This document shows, in pieces, positions 18,549-25,809 of a DNA stretch of 48,300 nt. Each line of letters opens with the position of its first letter. The first letter of the stretch is position 1. Source of the stretch: Haloterrigena salina JCM 13891 (GTDB lineage Archaea > Halobacteriota > Halobacteria > Halobacteriales > Natrialbaceae); NCBI RefSeq assembly GCF_000337495.1, contig NZ_AOIS01000017.1:1-48300 (forward strand), in the 5' to 3' direction. The notes below the pieces were generated by a model. It searched no databases. It had not been told where the DNA came from and worked only from the letters and a program-made list of their open reading frames with translations. The position numbers and the translations under genes were made by a program.

Positions 18549-18774
18549 GCTGACACCTCGTCCGCGGCTCGCGTGACGATAACTTCGCTCATATGGCACA
18601 CCGTTACCAGAGCGGGCAGATAACTGTGTCCCATCGCCCGCGTTTTTACCGCAGGCGATCGAACGTCCATATGTCAGCGCCGACGAGAGTCCCCGACGGC
18701 GGCCGGTCGCAGCGGGTCGCCGCCCCGCCGTCGCAGCCGGGATTTATATTTGTGGGTGGCATTACCACACGTTG

Positions 18775-19212
18775 ATGAACGTACGGGACGCACTCGAGGC
18801 CGACGCGGACGCGCTGGCGTCGATCGCCGACTCGCCGACCGACGTGATGCGGAATCTGGTTCACGACCGAACCGTCCGCGTCGCCGAGGACGGCACGCAC
18901 GACCCCAACGCCGACGTGTCGGACTCGCAGTTCGACGGCTCCGATCCGGAGGACCTGCTGGGCTTCATCAGTTTCGATGCCCGCGAGGACACCGTTCACG
19001 TCACCCAACTCGACGGCACGAGCGAGGCGTGCAAGCAACTCCTCGGCGAACCGGTTCGCTTCGCGAAACGCGAATCGATGGCCGTCGAACTCCTGGTTTC
19101 GCCCGACTCGGAGGTCATCGAAGACGCCGCCGAGGAACTCGGGTTCGAACGGCGCGGGCGCGGCCCGCGGTTCGACGGCGCGCCGACGACCCGGTTCCGA
19201 CTCGAGCCATAG
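18775..19212 (+). CDS. GNAT-like haloarchaeal protein
   Basis: 145 residues. The start (MNVRDALEADADALASIAD) and the end (AAEELGFERRGRGPRFDG, then TTRFRLEP) have the look of a short acetyltransferase-fold protein, but the acetyl-CoA loop (Q/R-x-x-G-x-G) is not evident, so it may not be an active transferase. A strong TATA box TTTATAT at 18743-18749 lies about 27-30 nt upstream of ATG 18775, consistent with a leaderless mRNA; a TTG three bases earlier is a less likely start. Divergent from the aspartate kinase gene. Confidence 0.75.
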   Translation: MNVRDALEADADALASIADSPTDVMRNLVHDRTVRVAEDGTHDPNADVSDSQFDGSDPEDLLGFISFDAREDTVHVTQLDGTSEACKQLLGEPVRFAKRESMAVELLVSPDSEVIEDAAEELGFERRGRGPRFDGAPTTRFRLEP

Positions 19213-19455
19213 CGCCTGCTCGGTCGCGTCCAGCGTCGAGTATCGTGCGCGCAGTCTCGGGCTTCGACGCTCGAGCCGTCACGGTCGATGCGAATCCCAG
19301 CCGTCGGTGCTGTCAACTCGACTCGAGCGTCGAGGAGAGACGCTGCATCGTTGGTCGACGGTCCGGGCTCTCGGGGTGCAGGGCGCTCGAGTCCGGTTGA
19401 AATCGCCGAAACTGTAGATTCACTCTCCAACCGCTCAAACCGAGAGGTCGACGCC

Positions 19456-19580
19456 GTGGTGGCGCGCGCTGTCGACTGCTCGAGCGACGCGAGGTGCGAC
19501 CGACGGAAGCACCTCGGCGGCGAATAGCGCGGGACCTCCGGTCCCGCGCCAGTCGCTGCGGTCCTCACCTCACACGGCTC
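19456..19580. repeat. Partial copy (C) of a structured intergenic repeat
   Basis: Contains GTGGTGGCGCGCGCTGT (19458-19474), close to the start of the copy at 44461, and CGCTGCGGTCCTCACCTCACACGG (about 19554-19577), close to the GCTGCGGTCCTCAT block of the copy at 30493. Between these is a perfect 10-bp hairpin, GCGCGGGACC-TCC-GGTCCCGCGC at 19527-19549. Like the other two copies, it lies between two convergent genes. It is rearranged or degenerate, so its assignment is less sure. Confidence 0.5.
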
Positions 19581-19629
19581 AAATTCAACAACTATTATAC
19601 TTAACTGTTTGAAAAAAGTGATTGGTATT

Positions 19630-19827
19630 ATGAATGTTCTGATTCAAATTGCTGCGCTTGCAACAGTAGCACTCGGGATAGCATATATCGTCATCCCACA
19701 AAAAATGCATATCTTTGATTTACGGTATCAGCGCGGAAACTCGTCTGAGCTATCTAGAAAAGGTGTTTAGATCTACCGGTTACTTGGTGCCGGACTCATC
19801 CTACTAGGCTTTCCACGATTATTCTGA
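19630..19827 (+). pseudogene. Small membrane protein gene with in-frame TAG
   Basis: ATG 19630 opens a frame reading MNVLIQIAALATVALGIAYI, then VIPQKMHIFDLRYQRGNSSE and LSRKGV, then TAG at 19768-19770; the same frame goes on as IYRLLGAGLILLGFPRLF before TGA at 19825-19827. Two hydrophobic segments joined by a polar loop resemble the small DUF6199-type membrane proteins of about 65 residues. A single CAG or AAG to TAG change would explain the break. The stretch 19575-19860 is markedly AT-richer than its surroundings and uses AT-ending codons, a sign of transfer from another genome. Recoding of TAG is unlikely but not excluded. Confidence 0.6.
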
Positions 19828-19981
19828 GTCAGAATCCTTCTACTCACTATCTCTATTGAACTGACCACTGTTTTCCTGTACTGAGCACGAATTGCACGGC
19901 TACTGCTGAATAACGCGACCGGAATCGCCGCCTCGAGAGAGGGAGAACGGGCGTCTGGCCACTAGACTGACGATCGAACGC

Positions 19982-20911
19982 TCACTGCACGTCGGAACTC
20001 GAGGCGCTGTTCAGGAAGTGGACGGCGACGGCCCCTAAGACGAGGTCCAGCGCGCCGAGCACCGCCAGCGCGGGAACGAGCGTGTTCCACATGCCGCCAA
20101 AGGCCGACACATCGAGGACCGTCATGACGTCCTGGCCGAACATCAGGGCGCGGGCGGCGTCGACGCCGTAGGTGATCGGGTTGAGCGCGGCGATTGTCTG
20201 GACCCACTCCGGGAGCGCCTCGATCGGGACGAACGCGCTCGAGAGGAACAGGAGGGGGAACTGCAACACGTTCACGGCGATGATCGTCGACTCCTGATCG
20301 CGGGTGATCAACGCCACCACGTTCGAGATGGCGGTGAACCAGATCGAGAACAGGATGGCGACGAGGACGATCCCGACGGCGCCGAGGAACCCGGTCTGGA
20401 CGTACTCGCCGGGCGACGTGCCCGTGTCCAGGTAGAGGAGCACGTAGCCGAGCGCGAGAATGATCGAGACCTGTGCAACGATCCGGATGATCTCCGAGAG
20501 GGACTTTCCGAGGAACACCGCGCCGCGGTGCATCGGGGAGACGAGCATCTTCTCGAACATGCCGTTCTCGATGTCGTCGACCTGCCCGATGCCGGAGGTC
20601 GTCGCGGCGATCAGCGCCGTCTGAATCGCGATCGCCGGCACCAGATAGGTGACGTAGCTCGCCTCCGTGCCGAGGCTCTGGCTGACGGTCCCCTCCGTGA
20701 TGCCGCCGAACACCTCCGTGAACAGGACGAGGAAGACGATCGGGTTCAACAGCGAGGAGGTCATCACGAACGGGTTCCGGACGGTCTTGATCAGCCACCG
20801 CTTCAGGACGATCCAGGTGTCCCTGGCGAACCCGTTGCCGCTCGTCTTCCGGCCGCCGGCGGTCCCGGTTCCGGTCCCAGCCCCGGGCTCGGGCTCCGTC
20901 TCGGCGCTCAT
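19982..20911 (-). CDS. ABC-2 type export permease
   Basis: 309 residues from ATG 20911 (MSAETEPEPGAGTG). After a Gly/Thr-rich N-tail and an amphipathic segment (about 28-50) come six transmembrane helices spread over about 55-300, with the ABC-2 signature near SPMHRGAVFLGKSLSEI. It should form the membrane channel of an exporter for a drug, lipid or polymer. Its start overlaps the stop of the ATPase gene by ATGA, so the two are translationally coupled. Substrate unknown; a TetR-type regulator divergent from the pair suggests efflux of a toxic compound. Confidence 0.9.
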   Translation of the reverse strand: MSAETEPEPGAGTGTGTAGGRKTSGNGFARDTWIVLKRWLIKTVRNPFVMTSSLLNPIVFLVLFTEVFGGITEGTVSQSLGTEASYVTYLVPAIAIQTALIAATTSGIGQVDDIENGMFEKMLVSPMHRGAVFLGKSLSEIIRIVAQVSIILALGYVLLYLDTGTSPGEYVQTGFLGAVGIVLVAILFSIWFTAISNVVALITRDQESTIIAVNVLQFPLLFLSSAFVPIEALPEWVQTIAALNPITYGVDAARALMFGQDVMTVLDVSAFGGMWNTLVPALAVLGALDLVLGAVAVHFLNSASSSDVQ

Positions 20912-21942
20912 CGGCCCACCTCCGCGGTCGTCGAGGCGTCGTCCGTCTCCCCCTCCCCCGTCGGCTCGGACGCAGCCACCTCGTCGTCGAGTCCCTCGCC
21001 GGTGATCGCGAGGAAGACGTCGTCGAGCGTCGGATCGCGGACGTTGAACCCCGTGACGGGAACGTCGGCCTCCTTCAGCGCGACGAGCAGCTCCGGCCCC
21101 CGCTGCCGGGCCGCCGTCGACCGGACGCTGAGCCCCTCGCCGGTGACCTCGATCGCCGTCCCGTCGAAGACGTCGGCCTCGAGGGCGACCTCCCGGGCCC
21201 GCTCGCGGGTCTCGTCGTCGGAGTCGCCGAGTTCGACCTCGAGGACGGCACCGCCGACCCGGTCCTTGAGTTCGGCGGGCGAGCCGGAGGCGACGATTTC
21301 GCCGTCGCGAATGACGCCGATCCGATCGCAGAGTTGGTCGGCTTCCTCCAAGTACTGCGTCGTTAAGAAGATCGTCGTCCCCCGGTCGTTGATCCGTTCG
21401 AAGTAGTCCCAGAGGCGGTTGCGAGCCTTCGGGTCGAGGCCGGTGGTCGGCTCGTCCAAGAAGACGATCGGCGGTTCGTGAACCAGCGCCGTGGCGGCGT
21501 CGAGGCGCTTTTTCATCCCGCCGGAGAACCCCTTGGCCTGCTTGTCCGCGACGTCGGCCAGGTCGACGAGGTCGAGCAGGTCGTCGATCCGCTCGTCGCG
21601 GTCGGCGCCCGAGACGCCGTAGGCCTCGCAGGCGAAGCGGATGTTCTCGCGGGCCGTGAGTTCCGGGTCGATGCTGGTCTCCTGGGCCATGTAGCCGATC
21701 GACTCGCGGACCGACCGCGATTCGGTCTCGACGTCGTACCCGTTGACGGTGACGGTGCCGCCGGTCGGCACGAGCAGCGTCGTCAGGACCTTGATCGTCG
21801 TCGTCTTCCCGGCGCCGTTCGCGCCGAGGAAGCCGAAGAACTCGCCCTCCGGAATCTCGAGCACGAGGTCGGTGACGGCCTCCGTCCCGTCCGCGTACGT
21901 CAGTTCGACGTGCTGGGCGTCGATTGCGTTCGTCTCGGTCAC
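20908..21942 (-). CDS. ABC transporter ATP-binding protein (DrrA-like)
   Basis: About 344 residues. Walker A GANGAGKTTT, Q-loop YMAQETSID, signature GFSGGMKKRLDAA, Walker B IVFLDEPTTGLD and a C-terminal DUF4162-type domain (VEVTGEGLSVR style) ending DDVFLAITGEGL. This is the drug/antibiotic exporter ATPase layout. Two starts are possible: ATG 21969 (MSCHFLLSRVTETN) or GTG 21942 (MTETNAIDAQHVEL). GTG is preferred because a TATA-like CTATATG is centred about 27 nt before it, and the extra nine residues are unlike the family. It overlaps the permease gene by ATGA. Confidence 0.92.
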   Translation of the reverse strand: MTETNAIDAQHVELTYADGTEAVTDLVLEIPEGEFFGFLGANGAGKTTTIKVLTTLLVPTGGTVTVNGYDVETESRSVRESIGYMAQETSIDPELTARENIRFACEAYGVSGADRDERIDDLLDLVDLADVADKQAKGFSGGMKKRLDAATALVHEPPIVFLDEPTTGLDPKARNRLWDYFERINDRGTTIFLTTQYLEEADQLCDRIGVIRDGEIVASGSPAELKDRVGGAVLEVELGDSDDETRERAREVALEADVFDGTAIEVTGEGLSVRSTAARQRGPELLVALKEADVPVTGFNVRDPTLDDVFLAITGEGLDDEVAASEPTGEGETDDASTTAEVGR

Positions 21943-21965
21943 GCGTGATAGAAGGAAGTGACAAG

Positions 21966-21995
21966 ACATATAGCTTGTGAATGAATATTCATTCA
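21966..21995. promoter_or_regulatory. Divergent promoter with TetR-type operator palindrome
   Basis: TGAATGAATATTCATTCA at 21978-21995 is a perfect 18-bp palindrome ending one base before the TetR ATG (21997). The adjacent ACATATAGC (21966-21974) lies about 27 nt from the TetR ATG on one strand and about 27 nt from the ABC GTG start on the other, so one AT-rich element may serve both leaderless promoters. Binding of the repressor to the palindrome would cover both transcription starts or block TBP/TFB. Palindrome and spacing are seen directly; regulation is inference. Confidence 0.8.
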
Positions 21996-21996
21996 T

Positions 21997-22620
21997 ATGG
22001 GTGCACCCGATCCCTTCGAGTCCTCCCCCGACGAGACCCGCGGCGAGATGATGCGAGCGACTTACGAGGCGCTCCGGAAACACGGCTACTCGGACCTGAC
22101 GATCCAACGCATCGGCGACGAGTTCCCCAAGAGCAAGTCGCTCATCTACCAGCACTACGACGGCAAGGACGACCTGCTCGTGGCCTTCCTCGAGTTCCTC
22201 CTCGAGCGGTTCAAGGCGGACGTGCCGTCGGACGACGACTTCGAGGACGCCCGTGACCACCTCTTGACGCTCGTCGAGCGACCCTTGGCGGACCCGGACG
22301 ACGAGCACGTCGCCTTCCTCGGCGCGATGGCCGCGCTCCGCGGGCAGGCGCCGTTCGACGAGGCCTACCGCGAGCAGTTCGCGGACACCGACGCGTTCTT
22401 CCGCGAGCACGTCGCCGACATCGTCCGCGACGGGATCGAGCAGGGGGTCTTCCGGGAGGTCGATCCGGAGCGGACGGCCGCGTTCATCTCGGCGACGATC
22501 GACGGCGCGCAGTCCCAGTACGTGACGACCGGCAACGAGGCGGCGGTCGACGACGTGCGCCGCGAACTGACCGAGTACGTCCGCCGGCGACTGGTCGTCG
22601 ACGGCGAGGACGGTTCGTAA
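21997..22620 (+). CDS. TetR/AcrR-family transcriptional regulator
   Basis: 207 residues. The N-terminal HTH is clear: MMRATYEALRKHGYSDLTIQ, then RIGDEFPKSKSLIYQHYDGK and DDLLVAFLEFLLE. The C-terminal ligand-binding domain (TetR_C type, about 80-190) includes FLGAMAALRGQAPFDEAYRE. It is divergent from the ABC exporter genes and starts one base after an 18-bp palindrome, so it most likely represses both itself and the exporter until a ligand binds. Confidence 0.92.
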   Translation: MGAPDPFESSPDETRGEMMRATYEALRKHGYSDLTIQRIGDEFPKSKSLIYQHYDGKDDLLVAFLEFLLERFKADVPSDDDFEDARDHLLTLVERPLADPDDEHVAFLGAMAALRGQAPFDEAYREQFADTDAFFREHVADIVRDGIEQGVFREVDPERTAAFISATIDGAQSQYVTTGNEAAVDDVRRELTEYVRRRLVVDGEDGS

Positions 22621-22663
22621 GAAACAGTCGCGCCACCGGCGATTTTCATCGTATTTCACACCC

Positions 22664-22689
22664 ACGTAATTATACGTAGCAATTATTGC
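22664..22689. promoter_or_regulatory. Promoter zone of the acyl-CoA ligase with inverted repeats
   Basis: Two small inverted repeats lie side by side: CGTA-ATTA-TACG (22665-22676) and GCAAT-T-ATTGC (22679-22689). The second overlaps the TATA-like AATTATT about 27 nt before ATG 22712. They may be regulator sites for the acyl-CoA cluster; no known regulator is tied to them. Confidence 0.45.
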
Positions 22690-22711
22690 CGAAAGCGGTG
22701 GCGATCGTGGT

Positions 22712-24445
22712 ATGGTATCAGAACACAATATGCCCGACTACGAGCAGCTGCGAGACGGCTTCGCCTGGGAGGACATCGAGGAGGCGGCCGACTGGGACGC
22801 GCCCGAGGAACTGAACGTCGCCCACGAGGTCTGTGACCGCCACGCCGAGAACAAAGAAAAAGTCGCGCTCTATCAGGTGAGCGAGGACGGCGAGTTGACC
22901 ACGACGACCTTCTGGGAACTCGCCGAGGCGACGAACCGATTCGCGAACGTCCTCGAGGACCTCGGGATCGAGCGGGGCGACCGCGTCTTCTCGTACATGC
23001 CGCGGATCCCCGAACACTACGTCGCCCTCGTGGGGACGCTCAAGCGCGGGGCCGTCTTCGGCGGGATCAACGAGCGGTTCGGACCCGACGGCATCTCGTA
23101 TCGGTTGTCGGACTGCGACGCGACGGCGATTGTGACGACCGCCGCCAATCGGGAGACCGTCGCCGACGCGCTCGAGGACGCCCCATCGGTCGAGCACGTC
23201 ATCGTCGTCAGCGACGACGGGCGGGGGATCCGGCGGGGCGACGTCAGCTACCGCGCGGCGATGGAGACCGCGAGCCGCGAGTACGAACCGGCCGACACCG
23301 GCGCCGAAGACGACGCGCTGCTGTACTACACCAGCGGGACGACCGGACTCGCGAAGGGCGTCTTGCACGAACACCGGTGGGTGCTTGGCGTCGCGGCCAC
23401 CCAGAAGTACGCCGTCGACCTGCAAGAGGGCGACTGCTACTGGTCGACGGGCGATCTGGGCTGGCTGACCGGCCCGATCAACACCCTCGGCGCGTGGTTC
23501 TGGGGGACCGCGCTGTTCACCTACGAGGGCGAGTTCGACCCCGAAGCGTGGGCCGACCTGCTCGACACCTATCCGATCACCGTGCTGTTCTCCGTGCCGA
23601 CGGCCTACCGGATGCTCCGGGAACACGAGGACGTTCTCGAGAACGTTTCCCTGGACCTGCGCCACGCGCTCTCGATCGGCGAACCGCTCTCGGCCGGCGT
23701 CGTCGAGTGGGGCGAGGAGACGCTGGGCGTCACCGTCCACGACACCTACGGCCAGACTGAAACGGGGAACATGATCATCAACAACTACCCGACGATGGAG
23801 GTTCGACCGGGCTCGATGGGGAAACCGTTGCCAGGAATCGAGGCCGCCGTCGTCGATCCGGAGACTGGCGAGGTGCTCGAGCCCGGCGAGACCGGCGAGA
23901 TCGCCCAGCGCGGGGACTACCCCTGTTTCTTCGCGGAATACTGGGAAAAGCCCGACAAGACCGCGGACTGTTTCGTCGACGGCCCCGACGGGGGTGAGCA
24001 GAGCGAAGCGATGCGATCCTCGTCAGACGGAACGTCTGACGGTGAATGGTACCTCTCGGGCGATCTGGCTCATCTGGACGAGGACGGCTACTTCTGGTTC
24101 GAGGGCCGAGCCGACGACGTCATCCTCTCGTCGGGCTACCGGATCGGCCCCTTCGAGGTCGAGAGCTCGCTGGGCGAACACGAGGCCGTCGCCGAGGCCG
24201 CCGTCGTCCCGAAACCCCACCGGGAGCGGGGCAACATCGTGAAGGCCTACATCGTCCCCAGCGAGGGCGCAACGCCCTCCGAGGAGCTGAAAGAGGACAT
24301 CCGGAACCACGTCAAGGAGGAGCTCTCGGCCCACGAGTACCCCCGCGAGATCGAGTTCCGCGACGAGCTGCCGAAGACGGTCACCGGGAAGATCCGCCGG
24401 ACGGAGCTGCAGGACGAAGTCGAGGAAGAGGCCGAGGCGGCCTGA
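22712..24445 (+). CDS. Acyl-CoA ligase (AMP-forming, acetyl-CoA synthetase-like)
   Basis: 577 residues. Motifs: P-loop YYTSGTTGLAKGVLHEH, A5 YGQTETGN, A7 YLSGDLA, A8 hinge GYRIGPFEVES and the catalytic lysine in KTVTGKIRR. It activates a carboxylic acid to its CoA ester; the acid is not known, but acetate to medium-chain or branched acids are usual. ATG 22712 lies about 27 nt after AATTATT (TATA-like, inside GCAATTATTGC 22679-22689); another ATG at 22730 is possible. Residues about 429-446 (GEQSEAMRSSSDGTSDGE) are an extra Ser-rich loop encoded by a short palindromic repeat. First gene of the acyl-CoA cluster. Confidence 0.9.
   Translation: MVSEHNMPDYEQLRDGFAWEDIEEAADWDAPEELNVAHEVCDRHAENKEKVALYQVSEDGELTTTTFWELAEATNRFANVLEDLGIERGDRVFSYMPRIPEHYVALVGTLKRGAVFGGINERFGPDGISYRLSDCDATAIVTTAANRETVADALEDAPSVEHVIVVSDDGRGIRRGDVSYRAAMETASREYEPADTGAEDDALLYYTSGTTGLAKGVLHEHRWVLGVAATQKYAVDLQEGDCYWSTGDLGWLTGPINTLGAWFWGTALFTYEGEFDPEAWADLLDTYPITVLFSVPTAYRMLREHEDVLENVSLDLRHALSIGEPLSAGVVEWGEETLGVTVHDTYGQTETGNMIINNYPTMEVRPGSMGKPLPGIEAAVVDPETGEVLEPGETGEIAQRGDYPCFFAEYWEKPDKTADCFVDGPDGGEQSEAMRSSSDGTSDGEWYLSGDLAHLDEDGYFWFEGRADDVILSSGYRIGPFEVESSLGEHEAVAEAAVVPKPHRERGNIVKAYIVPSEGATPSEELKEDIRNHVKEELSAHEYPREIEFRDELPKTVTGKIRRTELQDEVEEEAEAA
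24000..24050 (+). repeat. Short palindromic repeat inside the acyl-CoA ligase gene
   Basis: The block AGAGCGAAGCGATGCGATCC followed by TCGTCAGACGGAACGTCTGACGG carries the hairpin GTCAGAC-GGAAC-GTCTGAC (about 24025-24043). It is read in frame as EQSEAMRSSSDGTSDG, between the CFVDGPDG and YLSGD segments of the enzyme, where relatives need only a short loop. A related block is found in the MaoC gene at 28136-28183. Confidence 0.7.
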
Positions 24446-24534
24446 AGCCGCGCTCGAGGCGAGCGCGAGGAGTGACCGAGCGGTTCGAACGTGATTCCGG
24501 ACGACGGCGACCCGGAGTCGAGACGAGACAGACC

Positions 24535-25701
24535 ATGAATTTCGAAGACACACAGGAACGCAAGCTGATCCGACAGACGGCGACGGAAATCGCCGACCGG
24601 TACGGACCGGAGCACTGGCGCGAGAAGGAGGAAGCCGGCGAGTTCTCGAGCGAGTTCTGGGACGAACTCGGCGAGGCGGGCTTTCACGGCCTGCTGGTCC
24701 CCGAGGAGTACGATGGGGCCGGGATGGGCATGGAAGAGATGGGGCTGGCGATGGAGACCCTCTGTGCCGAGGGCTGCGGGATGGCCGGTACGTGGTACCT
24801 GGTGCTGACCGCCGGCATGGCCGCGGTCGGGCTCCGGGAGTACGGCACCGACGAGCAGAAGGAGCGGTACCTGACCGATATCGCGACGGGCGAGCGCAAC
24901 TTCTCGATCGGCATCACCGAACCCGAGGCGGGGACGAACACGCTGAACGTCGCGACTCGAGCGGAGCGGAATGGAGACGAGTACGTCCTGAACGGCAAGA
25001 AGGCCTGGATCACGTTCGCCGACCGCGCGGACAACATGATCCTCGTAACGCGGACGACCCCTCGCGAGGACGTCGAGCGCGGCACCGACGGCATCAGCCT
25101 CTTCGTCGTCGACATGGACGACCCGAACGTCGACGTCTCGCCGATCCCCAAACACGCGATCAACTACTCGAAGTCCTGCGAGGTCTTCCTCGAGGATGTC
25201 CGCGTTCCCGCGGCAAACCTGCTGGGCGACGAGGACGACGGCTGGTGGGTGCTCGTGGACATGCTCAACCCCGAGCGCATCGGCTTCGCGGCCGCGGGCA
25301 CCGGAATCGGCAAACTCGCCGCGAACGCCGCGATCGAGTACGCCAACGATCGCGAGATCTTCGGCTCGCCGATCGGCACCCATCAGGCCGTCTCGTTCCC
25401 GATCACCGAGGCCTACGCGAAGATGGAGACCGCCGCGCTGATGCGGGAAAAGGCCGCGTGGCTCTACGATCAGGGCGAGGACTGCGGCTACGAGACGAAC
25501 GTCGCGAAGGCGACGGCCGTCGACGCCGGAATCGAGGCCGTCAAGCACGCGATGCAGGCCTTCGGCGGCTGGGGGTACGCGAAAGAGTACGACGTCGAAC
25601 GCTGGTGGCGCGAGGTCAACCTCACCCGACTCGCGCCCGTCTCCCAGCAGATGGCCTACAACCACATCGGTCAGCAACTCGGCTTCCCGAGATCGTACTG
25701 A
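24535..25701 (+). CDS. Acyl-CoA dehydrogenase
   Basis: 388 residues from ATG 24535 (MNFEDTQERKLIRQ). FAD-binding motifs FSIGITEPEAGTN and KAWITFADRAD, the substrate-side GLLVPEEYDGAGMG and the C-terminal AMQAFGGWGYAKEYDVERWWRE are all present. It introduces the alpha,beta double bond in an acyl-CoA, with electrons passing to ETF. It lies 89 bp after the acyl-CoA ligase and before the carboxyltransferase on the same strand, consistent with one pathway: activation, dehydrogenation, carboxylation, hydration. Chain-length specificity cannot be told. Confidence 0.93.
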   Translation: MNFEDTQERKLIRQTATEIADRYGPEHWREKEEAGEFSSEFWDELGEAGFHGLLVPEEYDGAGMGMEEMGLAMETLCAEGCGMAGTWYLVLTAGMAAVGLREYGTDEQKERYLTDIATGERNFSIGITEPEAGTNTLNVATRAERNGDEYVLNGKKAWITFADRADNMILVTRTTPREDVERGTDGISLFVVDMDDPNVDVSPIPKHAINYSKSCEVFLEDVRVPAANLLGDEDDGWWVLVDMLNPERIGFAAAGTGIGKLAANAAIEYANDREIFGSPIGTHQAVSFPITEAYAKMETAALMREKAAWLYDQGEDCGYETNVAKATAVDAGIEAVKHAMQAFGGWGYAKEYDVERWWREVNLTRLAPVSQQMAYNHIGQQLGFPRSY

Positions 25702-25809
25702 CGATGCTCGAGATCGAATCCGGCCGCCGGCCGGCGGCGAGTCAGGTGGCAACAATCGCCACAGCCGATAAGAACGCCCCCGTCGTAGGATCGACCTAAC
25801 GGAACCCGT

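Noticed and set aside
18671..18775. 34-codon ORF (MSAPTRVPDGGRSQRVAAPP...) just before the GNAT-like gene
   Set aside because: A GTTTTTA box lies about 27 nt upstream, but the codon pattern is not protein-like and the ORF covers the strong TATA box of the next gene; it is more likely chance.
19527..19549. 10-bp GC hairpin considered as an intrinsic terminator
   Set aside because: No T-run follows on either strand; it fits better as part of the degenerate repeat copy C.
22730..24445. Alternative start of the acyl-CoA ligase at ATG 22730 (MPDYEQL)
   Set aside because: Possible, but the TATA-like box is at the right distance from ATG 22712, so the upstream start was kept.
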